A stretch of DNA of 18,987 nucleotides from Desulfobulbaceae bacterium (GCA_030599175.1 JAUVON010000015.1:1-18987), one strand, 5' to 3'. Shown: positions 8,780-15,948, counted from the first letter of the stretch. The notes: generated from the letters alone by a model not told the origin. A program made the numbers and translations.

Positions 8780-9217
8780 ATGAAACCATTCAACCTTGAC
8801 ACTGTCCTTGATTACAGAAAACGACTGGAGGATATTGCAATTCACCGGCTGGCTGAAGCCAAACGGCAGGAGAAAATAATCCAACAGAAACTTGATGAGG
8901 ACAACAGGCACCTTGCCGCCCTTATAAAAGAAACTGAACAACTGCAAAACAAAACTATCTCGATTTTAGATCTCATTAATTTCGAGAATAGAATCCTCTT
9001 TCTTAAAAAGAATATTCATAGTGTTAAAACAAAACTGCAGGAAAAATCTGAAAACAGAAATAGAATGCAGGAGAATCTTGTTGAAAAGAGTAGAAACAGA
9101 CAAATTTTGGCTAGCCTGAAAGATCAGCAGAATCGGTCATGGAAAAAACACCTCGATAAAAAAGAGGTCGCAATGCTGGATGAGATAGCGACCATAAGGC
9201 ACCATGCTGGAAACTAA
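8780..9217 (+). CDS. fliJ: Flagellar export protein FliJ
   Basis: FliJ (145 residues) is the coiled-coil stalk that penetrates the FliI hexamer and links it to FlhA. The whole chain is charged and helical, with heptad-like spacing. It opens with MKPFNLDTVLDYRKRLED, the usual FliJ start, and the C-terminal part is rich in K/R/E/Q. Individual catalytic residues do not exist in this family, so the call rests on composition, length (about 145) and its position directly after fliI. The ribosome binding site is weak. A MITE-like element starts 3 nt after the stop. Confidence 0.9.
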   Translation: MKPFNLDTVLDYRKRLEDIAIHRLAEAKRQEKIIQQKLDEDNRHLAALIKETEQLQNKTISILDLINFENRILFLKKNIHSVKTKLQEKSENRNRMQENLVEKSRNRQILASLKDQQNRSWKKHLDKKEVAMLDEIATIRHHAGN

Positions 9218-9220
9218 CTA

Positions 9221-9393
9221 TGATGGCGTCGTAAAAATTCTTCATCTACTTCGTTGCTGGAAATTTCTTATCATTACGACGTACCCTAGTACGCCGTAAT
9301 GATAAGAAATTTCCGTGCCTCGTATATGAAGTTTTTCGGAGTCTACGCTTACCTACTTAGCCATCTGAATTTATAGTTTTTACGAGATTATCA
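9221..9393. mobile_element. MITE-like element with terminal inverted repeats and a giant internal hairpin
   Basis: The ends are TGATGGCGTCGTAAAAA (9221-9237) and TTTTTACGAGATTATCA (9377-9393). The reverse complement of the right end matches the left in 13 of 17 positions. The element is flanked by a direct repeat ACTA (9217-9220 and 9394-9397), and by chance or design the repeat extends to AACTATGA (9216-9223 and 9393-9400). Inside, 9259-9284 pairs with 9289-9314 over 26 bp with one mismatch and a 4-nt loop. Weaker pairing continues out to about 9231 and 9340. There is no coding sequence. This fits a non-autonomous MITE inserted at the fliJ-motE junction. Removing it and one direct repeat would leave the motE ATG 2 nt after the fliJ stop. 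A structural RNA processing hairpin is an alternative or additional reading. Confidence 0.75.
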
Positions 9394-9396
9394 ACT

Positions 9397-9924
9397 ATGA
9401 ACATACTCACTAAAACAGTCGTAATTTTTGCCTCAGCAACTCTTCTTCTTTCTACCGGCGCTACACTTCACGCTGCCGATCAGCCTGCACCAGCAGAATA
9501 CTCATCAGTAGAGGAAAGAAGGCTGCTGCATATCGTCAGCCAGGAAAGGGCCAGTATTCGTAAAGAACAGGAAGAAATCGTTATGAAAAAAAAGGAGCTA
9601 AAGACCCTTGGGGATGTGGTCGATAAGAAACTTGCTGAAATTGATAATAAACTTGAAGAACTCAGAAAGCTTCAAAATAAAATTGAATTACTTCTTACTG
9701 CAAAATCAACAGAAGAAAAAAAACGGATCAAAGGGTTAGCATCTATATATGAAAAAATGACCCCGGAGAAAGCATCCCTGGCACTCACCGGACTTGATCA
9801 GCAACTTGCAGCAGATCTTCTAGCAAACATGAGAGTTAAGGCTGCAGCGAAAATACTGGATCAGATTTCAAATAAAAAAGCAGCACAGCTGAGTACTACT
9901 TTTTCAACGATACAACTTGAGTGA
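9397..9924 (+). CDS. MotE/YlxF-like exported coiled-coil protein with MgtE-N-like domain
   Basis: This 175-residue protein has a signal peptide with probable cleavage after HAA near residue 27. A charged coiled coil follows at about 38-105. The C-terminal domain (about 110-172) resembles the MgtE N-terminal/FliG-middle helical fold, with the segments YEKMTPEKASLAL and DLLANMRVKAAAKILDQI. Its position between fliJ and fliK matches ylxF in the Bacillus fla/che operon. The MotE family includes a periplasmic chaperone of the stator-associated protein MotC in Sinorhizobium; whether this one acts likewise is unknown. The ATG abuts the right end of the MITE-like element, so the upstream sequence that would hold its ribosome binding site now comes from that element, and only a weak ACGAG is visible. 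The stop overlaps the GTG start of fliK. Confidence 0.85.
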   Translation: MNILTKTVVIFASATLLLSTGATLHAADQPAPAEYSSVEERRLLHIVSQERASIRKEQEEIVMKKKELKTLGDVVDKKLAEIDNKLEELRKLQNKIELLLTAKSTEEKKRIKGLASIYEKMTPEKASLALTGLDQQLAADLLANMRVKAAAKILDQISNKKAAQLSTTFSTIQLE

Positions 9925-11276
9925 AAACAATGACCCAAATAGCGATTATCCAGGCAGCACCGCGACCAACCCCACCCGAAGGCCCACCCTCAAGTAATAG
10001 CAAAACCTCATTTAGTCCTTATTTAGAAAATGCCGTTAGTGGAAAATCCCAGGCTCCCGATAACACTTCTTCCGACAAATCAACTCAAATTGATCCCTAT
10101 CCAGATGATACATCTGGTACCACTCCAGGCTCAAACGTTTTTTCTTCCAATGCAGCAATAGATAACCCGACATCTCAAATCAAGAACACTGACTCGAATT
10201 GGAATCGACAGGCCGATGGCGCAGACACCCTGAAACATCTCAAACAATTGCGTACGGAGCTCAGCACCACAGACGCTAAAATTACTCCTTCTCTACCGCA
10301 ATCTCCTGCACACCGTGGTGATACACCTTTTAAAATTAATATCGCATTTACTGACAACCAGGGGAATACCATCCAGCCGGCTCCTCTGACTAGAAACGAT
10401 AGCATACTCAGGCAACTGCAACAGATAATTCACAACAGCAACGAAACCGGCACAGTTTCCATCCAGGGTACGGTCAACGGATTTTCCGGTGGACTGGAAG
10501 GAGATAAACCAGGAAGGTTTTCCAGTCAAATGCGTGAGCCGCATTTAATCTTTGAAAAAACCGGCCATAAGACACAGACCCTGCGACAGGATGCACTGGC
10601 CCAGTATCTTGATGCTAAAGTCAACACCAGAGAGCAGGGTAGCAACAGTTCGAATACAACGAACAATGAACAGCAGAATGGGAATAACAGTCAACAATTG
10701 TCAGCCCATTTGCAGTCAAATGCTTCCCTTTCTACAGAGCAGGTCACCAGTTTTCAGCAATTTTCTACACTCCTGCAGGACCTTCCCGGCAGTCACGCAC
10801 AAAATAGCCTTAAGTCAATTATTTTATCTTCAGGAAATGTTGTCTATGAAAAAGATATTATGCAGCAGGTGGTTGAACGCTTTCAGATTTTTAAACAGCA
10901 GAACGATACCAGGCTTACCCTGAAGCTTCATCCTGCAGAACTTGGTGCGCTGCAAATTGACCTTACTGTAAAAGAGGGGTCTATTAAGGCAAATGTCCTC
11001 GCTCAAAGCCAGCAGATCCAGGAAATAGTCGAACGGAACCTGCCTAAACTCAGGAATTCTCTTGCAGAGCAGGGCTTTACTATCGAAGAAATCCTGGTCA
11101 CCAGCCAAACCGATTCTATCACCGACTTCAATCTCTTCGAACAGCACCTTGCCGACCGGAATAATTACACTCCTGCAGTCAGGGAGGTCAAAGAGCCAAA
11201 TAGTTTCAGTATGGTGCTGGAGGATGTAGTTGAAGAGACAATTGGTTGGACAACCGGAGTGAATATAAAAGTCTAG
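9921..11276 (+). CDS. fliK: Flagellar hook-length control protein FliK
   Basis: FliK (451 residues) is the secreted molecular ruler that ends hook growth and switches export specificity through FlhB. Residues 1-300 are low complexity, rich in S/T/N/Q/P, as expected for the ruler region. The conserved C-terminal hook-length domain spans about 325-400, with the LKLHPAELGALQIDL motif followed by helix-strand segments ending EEILVTS. The start is either GTG 9921, which overlaps the motE stop by 4 nt (GTGA), or ATG 9930 three codons later. Neither has a strong Shine-Dalgarno, and coupling from motE favours the first. flgD follows 23 nt after the stop. Confidence 0.93.
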   Translation: MKTMTQIAIIQAAPRPTPPEGPPSSNSKTSFSPYLENAVSGKSQAPDNTSSDKSTQIDPYPDDTSGTTPGSNVFSSNAAIDNPTSQIKNTDSNWNRQADGADTLKHLKQLRTELSTTDAKITPSLPQSPAHRGDTPFKINIAFTDNQGNTIQPAPLTRNDSILRQLQQIIHNSNETGTVSIQGTVNGFSGGLEGDKPGRFSSQMREPHLIFEKTGHKTQTLRQDALAQYLDAKVNTREQGSNSSNTTNNEQQNGNNSQQLSAHLQSNASLSTEQVTSFQQFSTLLQDLPGSHAQNSLKSIILSSGNVVYEKDIMQQVVERFQIFKQQNDTRLTLKLHPAELGALQIDLTVKEGSIKANVLAQSQQIQEIVERNLPKLRNSLAEQGFTIEEILVTSQTDSITDFNLFEQHLADRNNYTPAVREVKEPNSFSMVLEDVVEETIGWTTGVNIKV

Positions 11277-11299
11277 AATTTATTAGAGGAGTTTACACA

Positions 11300-12079
11300 A
11301 TGAGCAGCTATATAGAAGCACTGGGGCAGGCAAACACTGCAGCAGCGGCCGGTATAAAAAATGATTCAGCCGACAAAGCCAGTATGGGGAAGGAGGATTT
11401 CCTCACCCTTCTTGTCACTCAGTTACAGAACCAGGACCCTCTTAACCCTGATGATCCTACAGAATTTACAGCTCAGCTGGCACAGTTCAGCTCACTGGAA
11501 CAGTTATTTACCTTAAATGAAAGCATGGATAATCTGGTTGCTTCAAATGCAGGATCCGACAAACTTTCTACTCTTAATACAATAGGAAAAGAGGTTGCAT
11601 ATCATAGCGGTAGTTTTAACTTTTCCGGAGAGCCCCAGGAAATTGGTTACCAGCTTGATGGTTCTGCTTCAGAAGTAACGCTTTCCCTGCAACAAAATGG
11701 ATCTACAATTACTACTTTGCATGGCACCGAGTTAACAAAAGGCAATCATTTTATTACCTGGGACGGTCTAGCGGAAAATGGGGCTCCTGCACCTGTAGGT
11801 AAATATGAAATCGTTATCAGTGCCAAAGCAACCGATGGTGAAAGTGTCGCCGCAGCACCGATAGTCAGATCGGAGGTAACCGGGGTTGACCTTGAAGGTG
11901 AATCAGGTGGGATTCTTATAACCCGCGCAGGGGATATTAATTTTAATGAGATCCTGGGTGTTTACAATCCCGGCAGCAGAGCAGGTGAAAATCATGATAA
12001 TGAAGATTGGGAGAACGGTGAGGAAACATTGGGAACAGTAGCTGGTCTCGCTGAAGATGTTAATGAAATAATTGAATAA
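11300..12079 (+). CDS. flgD: Flagellar hook assembly scaffold (hook cap) FlgD
   Basis: FlgD (259 residues) forms the temporary cap that directs polymerisation of hook subunits. The N-terminal export and cap signature is strong: MGKEDFLTLLVTQLQNQDPLNP (about 31-52), then FTAQLAQFSSLEQL. The middle holds the FlgD Ig-like/Tudor-like region with a G-x-H-x-x-x-W-D-G type core (KGNHFITWDGL). The last 35 residues (225-259) are an acidic extension beyond the usual ending. An upstream in-frame ATG at 11246 lies inside fliK and is rejected, because GAGGAG (11286-11291) is 8 nt before the ATG at 11300. Confidence 0.96.
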   Translation: MSSYIEALGQANTAAAAGIKNDSADKASMGKEDFLTLLVTQLQNQDPLNPDDPTEFTAQLAQFSSLEQLFTLNESMDNLVASNAGSDKLSTLNTIGKEVAYHSGSFNFSGEPQEIGYQLDGSASEVTLSLQQNGSTITTLHGTELTKGNHFITWDGLAENGAPAPVGKYEIVISAKATDGESVAAAPIVRSEVTGVDLEGESGGILITRAGDINFNEILGVYNPGSRAGENHDNEDWENGEETLGTVAGLAEDVNEIIE

Positions 12080-12096
12080 TGATGGCGTCGTAAAAA
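12079..12096 (+). repeat. Solo copy of the MITE-like element's left end
   Basis: The 18 nt ATGATGGCGTCGTAAAAA are identical to 9220-9237, the left end of the element between fliJ and motE. Here they begin at the last base of the flgD stop codon. No matching right end or long hairpin occurs before flgE, so this looks like a truncated remnant, or a short sequence captured by partial excision. Confidence 0.6.
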
Positions 12097-12121
12097 AACT
12101 GTAAACAGAGGATTAATCGAT

Positions 12122-12166
12122 ATGGGTAGATTTAATAATCTGACTCTTAAAGGAAGGGGGAAATAA
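12122..12166 (+). CDS. 14-residue mini-ORF overlapping the flgE start (possible leader peptide)
   Basis: The ATG at 12122 opens a 14-codon frame, MGRFNNLTLKGRGK. It ends in a TAA whose last A is the first base of the flgE ATG (TAATG, 12164-12168). AGAGGA (12107-12112) is 9 nt upstream, a plausible ribosome binding site. The peptide is basic and I recognise no family. Stop-start overlap could couple flgE translation to it. However, flgE also has its own GGAAGGGGG ribosome binding site inside this frame, so the mini-ORF may not matter. Chance is a serious alternative at this length. Confidence 0.3.
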   Translation: MGRFNNLTLKGRGK

Positions 12167-13431
12167 TGGGATTATCAAGTGCACTGTACAGTGGAGTCAG
12201 CGGTTTAAAGACCAACGGGCAGGCAATGAGCGTTATAGGGAATAACCTTGCCAATACCAATACTATAGGATTCAAAGGATCCCGTACCGTTTTTTCAGAC
12301 CTTTTATCAAGCTCAATTAGCAGTTCCAGCGGAATTTCACAGGTAGGGCGTGGTGTAAGTGTGTCCACAGTCGATAATATATTCAGCCAGGGAACTTTTG
12401 AATCAACTGAATCCAGCTTAGATGTGGCAATCGAGGGGGACGGTTTTTTCATGCTCAAAGAGGTTGGCGACCAGACGCCATATTACTCAAGGGCCGGATC
12501 TTTCAGATTTGATGATGATGGTTATCTGGTTACCCCTGAGGGAATGCGCGTTCAGGGAAAAGAGTTCGACGCAGACGGAATTATTATTGCGGGTGATCCA
12601 GATGACATTCAAATTGCTGACACCGGATTAATTGGAGGCAGCGTTACCAACGCTCTTACTCTCAACACTAATCTGGACTCCAGTGAAGCAATCCTTCCAC
12701 TGGGTGGACTTGTCATAACAGACCCAAATACATTCAATTATTCATCATCTATACAGGTATTTGACACCTTGGGTGGTCCCCATCTCCTCACTACCTATTT
12801 CATTAAAACAGCTGCTAATACCTGGAACTGGGCCTGGAGTGCTGAACAGGAAGGAGGTGCCATCATAGAGGGTGCCGGGTCGAACACCCTTAATTTTACT
12901 CCAGACGGTGTATTAACAAATGATGCTCTGAACCCACCACTGGATACCATAGGCTTCATACCAAGTTTAAACTGGAACAACAGTACAACACCTACTCCCA
13001 TTGATATTACCTTTGACACAACTCAGTTTAACAGTGCGTCAGCAGTAATCTCCCAGGAACAGGACGGATTTGGAGCTGGTGATCTCACCGGTGTTAACAT
13101 AGATCCTGAAGGTATTGTCGTTGCGTCTTACTCTAATGGAGAGCAAATTAATATTTCTCAACTGGTTTTAAGTAAATTTGTCAATCCAAATGGATTATCG
13201 AAGGAAGGCAGCAATCTCTACGCTGCAACAACATCCTCCGGCCCTCCCCGAACGGGAATTCCGGGACCAGAATTAGGAAAAATCTTCACCAACTCACTGG
13301 AACAGTCTAATGTTGACATGGCAGACGAATTTGTCAAAATGATAACCATACAAAGAGGCTTCCAGGCCAACTCTAAAATCATTACTACCGTAGACGAGCT
13401 GCTGGGAGAACTGATTAACCTCAAACGATAA
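12166..13431 (+). CDS. flgE: Flagellar hook protein FlgE
   Basis: FlgE (421 residues) polymerises into the hook, the universal joint between rod and filament. The N-terminus has the axial signature ALYSGVSGLKTNGQAMSVIGNNLANTNTIGFKGSR (about 6-40), and the DVAIEGDGFFML motif sits at about 86-97. The C-terminal half ends with LEQSNVDMADEFVKMITIQRGFQANSKII and a terminal coiled-coil helix. Length is within the normal range for a simple hook protein without large insertions. GGAAGGGGG lies just upstream of the ATG. A strong hairpin with a T tract follows the stop, which suggests the end of the rod/hook transcript. Confidence 0.97.
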   Translation: MGLSSALYSGVSGLKTNGQAMSVIGNNLANTNTIGFKGSRTVFSDLLSSSISSSSGISQVGRGVSVSTVDNIFSQGTFESTESSLDVAIEGDGFFMLKEVGDQTPYYSRAGSFRFDDDGYLVTPEGMRVQGKEFDADGIIIAGDPDDIQIADTGLIGGSVTNALTLNTNLDSSEAILPLGGLVITDPNTFNYSSSIQVFDTLGGPHLLTTYFIKTAANTWNWAWSAEQEGGAIIEGAGSNTLNFTPDGVLTNDALNPPLDTIGFIPSLNWNNSTTPTPIDITFDTTQFNSASAVISQEQDGFGAGDLTGVNIDPEGIVVASYSNGEQINISQLVLSKFVNPNGLSKEGSNLYAATTSSGPPRTGIPGPELGKIFTNSLEQSNVDMADEFVKMITIQRGFQANSKIITTVDELLGELINLKR

Positions 13432-13463
13432 ATGTCATTTTTTTGACTACATATCTGTCACAT

Positions 13464-13507
13464 AGGAGGCCGGTCAGATAATACCGGCCTCCTTCCCACC
13501 TTTTTTT
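13464..13507 (+). terminator. Probable intrinsic terminator after flgE
   Basis: AGGAGGCCGGT (13464-13474) pairs perfectly with ACCGGCCTCCT (13483-13493): an 11-bp GC-rich stem with an 8-nt loop. Seven T residues (13501-13507) follow after 7 nt. The stem is strong, but the spacer before the T run is longer than in a textbook terminator, so termination may be partial. It lies 33 nt beyond the flgE stop and before the motA promoter candidates. Confidence 0.7.
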
Positions 13508-13575
13508 GCACTGTCCATACCGAAAATATCCAATATCCCCACTCTTTGATCCATTTTTGATTATTTTTTAATGCA

Positions 13576-13591
13576 TGGACTGTTTTTTGCA
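13576..13591 (+). promoter_or_regulatory. Candidate sigma-54 promoter upstream of motA
   Basis: TGGACTGTTTTTTGCA has GG (13577-13578) and GC (13589-13590) exactly 10 nt apart, with TGG, the G at consensus position 7 and TTGCA matching. The middle of the minus-24 element (A-C-T for C-A-C) is poor. The start site would be near 13602, giving a leader of about 150 nt. Confidence 0.4.
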
Positions 13592-13647
13592 AGAATATTT
13601 TAAATTAATTTACTCATGTAAAAAGTCAACACGATGCTGAATAGTTA

Positions 13648-13655
13648 GCCGATAA
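13648..13655 (+). promoter_or_regulatory. Sigma-28 (FliA) minus-10 match upstream of motA
   Basis: GCCGATAA is the exact consensus minus-10 of flagellar sigma-28 promoters. The start site would be near 13661, about 95 nt before motA. At the normal spacing the minus-35 (13629-13636, ACACGATG) is poor. A better TAAAGTTT-like sequence (AAAAGTCA, 13621-13628) is 8 nt too far upstream. In enteric bacteria motAB are sigma-28 genes, which fits the position. Confidence 0.45.
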
Positions 13656-13706
13656 ACTTGAGTTTTAGAAAACGAAGGTCTATGATATTAAACAGGTAGC
13701 TATTCT

Positions 13707-13752
13707 AGGAGCGGGTCCGAGCTCCTGGTTCATGAATTAGAGTGGAGGAGCT
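13707..13752 (+). promoter_or_regulatory. motA leader with alternative pairing of the ribosome binding site
   Basis: AGGAGC (13707-13712) pairs with GCTCCT (13721-13726) to form a hairpin with an 8-nt loop, extendable by T-G and C-G pairs. AGCTCCT (13720-13726) is also perfectly complementary to AGGAGCT (13746-13752), which contains the motA Shine-Dalgarno GGAGGAG (13744-13750). The two pairings are mutually exclusive, so the layout is anti-anti-SD, anti-SD, SD. I recognise no known riboswitch aptamer such as GEMM in the leader. Confidence 0.5.
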
Positions 13753-13755
13753 TTT

Positions 13756-14523
13756 TTGGATCTTTCGACGATAATTGGTATTTGTGCGGCTTTTGGATTA
13801 ATGATAATGGCCATCCTTCAGGGAGGGCCACTGATAATTTTTTTTAATGTCCCCGCCTTAATGATCGTCTTGGGGGGCACTTTTGGCAACACACTGGTTC
13901 ACTATTCTTTCCGTGATGTATTTGATGCTCTCAAAGTTGCCAGGAAAACCTTTCGACATAAAGAGATCCCAGTTAATTCACTTATAATCCAATTGATGGG
14001 GTTCGCCAACAAAGCCAGAAAAGAAGGCATTCTGGCCCTGGAAGGCAGTATGGAAGACATTGATGATGAATTTCTTGGCAAGGCCATACAGATGGCGGTA
14101 GACGGGCAGGAACCGGAGACATTGCGATCCATGCTGAATACAGAGATCGAATATATCCAGCTTCGACATGAACAGGGAGCAGATATCTTTACAGCAGTTG
14201 CCTCCTATGCTCCTGCCATGGGGATGGTCGGGACTCTTATCGGCCTTGTACAGATGCTGCAGACACTTGATGACCCATCTTCAATCGGTCCCGCAATGGC
14301 AGTTGCTCTTCTGACAACATTTTACGGTGCTGTCATTGCCAATGTTATCTGTTCCCCACTGGCAGGCAAACTCAGAAACCGATCATCTTCAGAAGTGCTT
14401 ATCAAGACCCTGATCATTGAAGGGATGCAATCCATTCTTTCCGGAGAAAACCCGAGGATAATGGAGCAGAAACTTCATGCCTTTATTGCACCCAAACTCC
14501 GTGAATCTTCTTTCAATAGATAG
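13756..14523 (+). CDS. motA: Flagellar stator protein MotA
   Basis: MotA (255 residues) is the pentameric stator subunit that surrounds MotB and pushes on FliG. Four hydrophobic segments are visible (about 3-21, 27-49, 146-168, 178-202) with a large cytoplasmic loop between the second and third. R88 and E96 in the loop correspond to the FliG-contacting charges R90 and E98 known in E. coli. Prolines in YAPAMGM (P153) and SIGPAMA (P179) sit at the channel-lining helices. The start is TTG at 13756, 5 nt after GGAGGAG; no ATG or GTG candidate gives the full first helix. The rare start codon plus the foldable leader suggests translational control. motB follows after 11 nt. Confidence 0.96.
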   Translation: MDLSTIIGICAAFGLMIMAILQGGPLIIFFNVPALMIVLGGTFGNTLVHYSFRDVFDALKVARKTFRHKEIPVNSLIIQLMGFANKARKEGILALEGSMEDIDDEFLGKAIQMAVDGQEPETLRSMLNTEIEYIQLRHEQGADIFTAVASYAPAMGMVGTLIGLVQMLQTLDDPSSIGPAMAVALLTTFYGAVIANVICSPLAGKLRNRSSSEVLIKTLIIEGMQSILSGENPRIMEQKLHAFIAPKLRESSFNR

Positions 14524-14534
14524 AGGTCCTTCTT

Positions 14535-15317
14535 ATGACATACGGACAAACTCCACTGGAAGAACAGAAGGAAAGGAAACGTAAGTGTGGACCGAATACA
14601 CCGTTATGGATGATTACGTATGCGGATATGGTCACTCTCCTCCTCACATTTTTCATCCTCCTGCTCTCCATGGCAAGTATGGATCCTGTTAAATTTACCA
14701 AAGCATCAAGTTCAATCAGAGATGCTCTTGGTCTCCATTCCGATCCTGTCCATATTGATTTTACTATACCTGTTCTCCCCTCACCCCCCATCACCAGGTT
14801 TTCACCTATCCGGCAGCAGACTACCAGAAAAATTTATGAGAAAGTCGAGTCGCAGATAGACTCACTTCGTCTCAAAGATGATATTGGCCTCCTTAAGAAA
14901 AATAACAAATCTATTATTTTAAGGATCAACGATTCGATTCTTTTTAAACCAGGGCAGGTAAAGATATCCTCCGATGGTTATGCAACCCTTCGAACTATAG
15001 CGAAACTCATTACGCCGCTGCCCATGAATTTGAGAATCGAAGGGCACACTGATGACACCAGGGTTTCCACAGGCAATTTTAATAACTGGGAACTTTCCGT
15101 CGCTCGATCAGTTTCAGTATTACGATTTTTTGCTCAAGGTGATCTTCTTCCGTTGGATCGGATGTCCTCAGTAGGTTATGGGAAAAAACGCCCGATAGTA
15201 CCAAACAAAGATGAGGCATCCAGAGCCTTAAACAGGCGGGTTGATTTTGTTCTCCGGCTTAACACAACAAGTTCCAAGCGCGACATGGCACCACGGAGTG
15301 CGGTTGTACCTTTATAG
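14535..15317 (+). CDS. motB: Flagellar stator protein MotB
   Basis: MotB (260 residues) forms the ion channel core of the stator and anchors it to peptidoglycan. The single TM (about 24-46) has the ion-binding aspartate D31 in the WMITYADMVTLLL motif. After a plug/linker region, an OmpA-like peptidoglycan-binding domain spans about 140-252, with EGHTDD near 168-173 and NWELSVARSVSVLRFF near 184-199. The TM sequence alone does not settle whether protons or sodium ions are used. Its neighbour motA encodes the partner. The stop codon begins a 14-nt sequence repeated after fliN. Confidence 0.96.
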   Translation: MTYGQTPLEEQKERKRKCGPNTPLWMITYADMVTLLLTFFILLLSMASMDPVKFTKASSSIRDALGLHSDPVHIDFTIPVLPSPPITRFSPIRQQTTRKIYEKVESQIDSLRLKDDIGLLKKNNKSIILRINDSILFKPGQVKISSDGYATLRTIAKLITPLPMNLRIEGHTDDTRVSTGNFNNWELSVARSVSVLRFFAQGDLLPLDRMSSVGYGKKRPIVPNKDEASRALNRRVDFVLRLNTTSSKRDMAPRSAVVPL

Positions 15318-15328
15318 TGCCTTACTCC
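15315..15328 (+). repeat. 14-nt direct repeat beginning at the motB stop codon
   Basis: TAGTGCCTTACTCC is identical to 17389-17402. In both places it starts with the TAG stop of the preceding gene (motB here, fliN there) and runs into the spacer. I see no continuing similarity beyond it. Confidence 0.55.
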
Positions 15329-15375
15329 ATAAAAGAGTTCATGCCTTTCCAGTTGAAGACTAGAGGAATTGTCAA

Positions 15376-15879
15376 ATGGCAGAAATGAATGAAGAAACAA
15401 CGAAGTCAGGTGGCAGCTGGAAAAAGCCGCTTATTATAATCAGTTTGCTTGTTCTCATATTGCTGACCGGAGTCGGTATCGCCGGATTTTTCCTTTACAA
15501 CAAACAAGCCCCTCTACCAGAAGAGAAGGAGACCGCACCCGGCACTCCGGCAGTCGAACTAACACAAAGTGTAGATATCGGACCAATGGTTGATATAGAG
15601 GAATTTATTGTCAATATTATCAGCGATGACAGCAGCCATTATGTAAAGGCATCTCTTACTCTGGAACTCACCAGTGAGAAGAGCAGTGAAGAGCTGACAA
15701 AACGAATGCCGCAGACTCGTGATGCAATTCTTCTTCTAATTGGCAATAAGACCTATGAGGAATTGCAGGATCTTCAAGGGAAAAAACAACTTAAAGCGGA
15801 GCTGATTAACAGAATCAACTCCTTTTTACAGTCTGGCAAAGTGAAATCGGTCTACTTTACCAATTTTGTAGTTCAGTAG
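15376..15879 (+). CDS. fliL: Flagellar basal body-associated protein FliL
   Basis: FliL (167 residues) is an inner-membrane protein that rings the stator and supports motility under load. A basic cytoplasmic start is followed by a TM at about 19-41. A Pro/Glu-rich linker then leads to a periplasmic SPFH-like domain, beginning around DIGPMVDIEEFIVNII and ending RINSFLQSGKVKSVYFTNFVVQ, which is the family's characteristic C-terminus. GAGGA (15363-15367) precedes the ATG by 8 nt. It lies between motB and fliM, as in many flagellar operons. Confidence 0.95.
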   Translation: MAEMNEETTKSGGSWKKPLIIISLLVLILLTGVGIAGFFLYNKQAPLPEEKETAPGTPAVELTQSVDIGPMVDIEEFIVNIISDDSSHYVKASLTLELTSEKSSEELTKRMPQTRDAILLLIGNKTYEELQDLQGKKQLKAELINRINSFLQSGKVKSVYFTNFVVQ

Positions 15880-15930
15880 GATGAATCCTCGGCAAATAGA
15901 CTCAGTTGAACATCTTTTGAAGAGCTGACA

Positions 15931-15948
15931 CGAATAAATCGGAATTTT
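15931..15948 (+). repeat. Inverted-orientation repeat, copy 1, upstream of fliM
   Basis: CGAATAAATCGGAATTTT is the exact reverse complement of 17496-17513. Allowing two mismatches, the match extends to 24 nt (CTGACACGAAT side). The two copies flank fliM and fliN in opposite orientations. Confidence 0.55.

Larger units (their letters stand above)
13508..13755. other. motA upstream region with promoters and leader
   Basis: This 248-nt gene-free stretch is AT-rich up to about 13620. It contains a sigma-54-like site (13576-13591), a sigma-28 minus-10 match (13648-13655) and a structured leader (13707-13752), each listed separately. I looked for a small flbD gene, which often sits here in related operons, and found no open frame resembling it. 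Confidence 0.6.

Noticed and set aside
13600..13755. Possible c-di-GMP (GEMM) riboswitch in the motA leader
   Set aside because: The conserved GEMM core sequences were looked for and not found; only the alternative base pairing near the ribosome binding site is supported.
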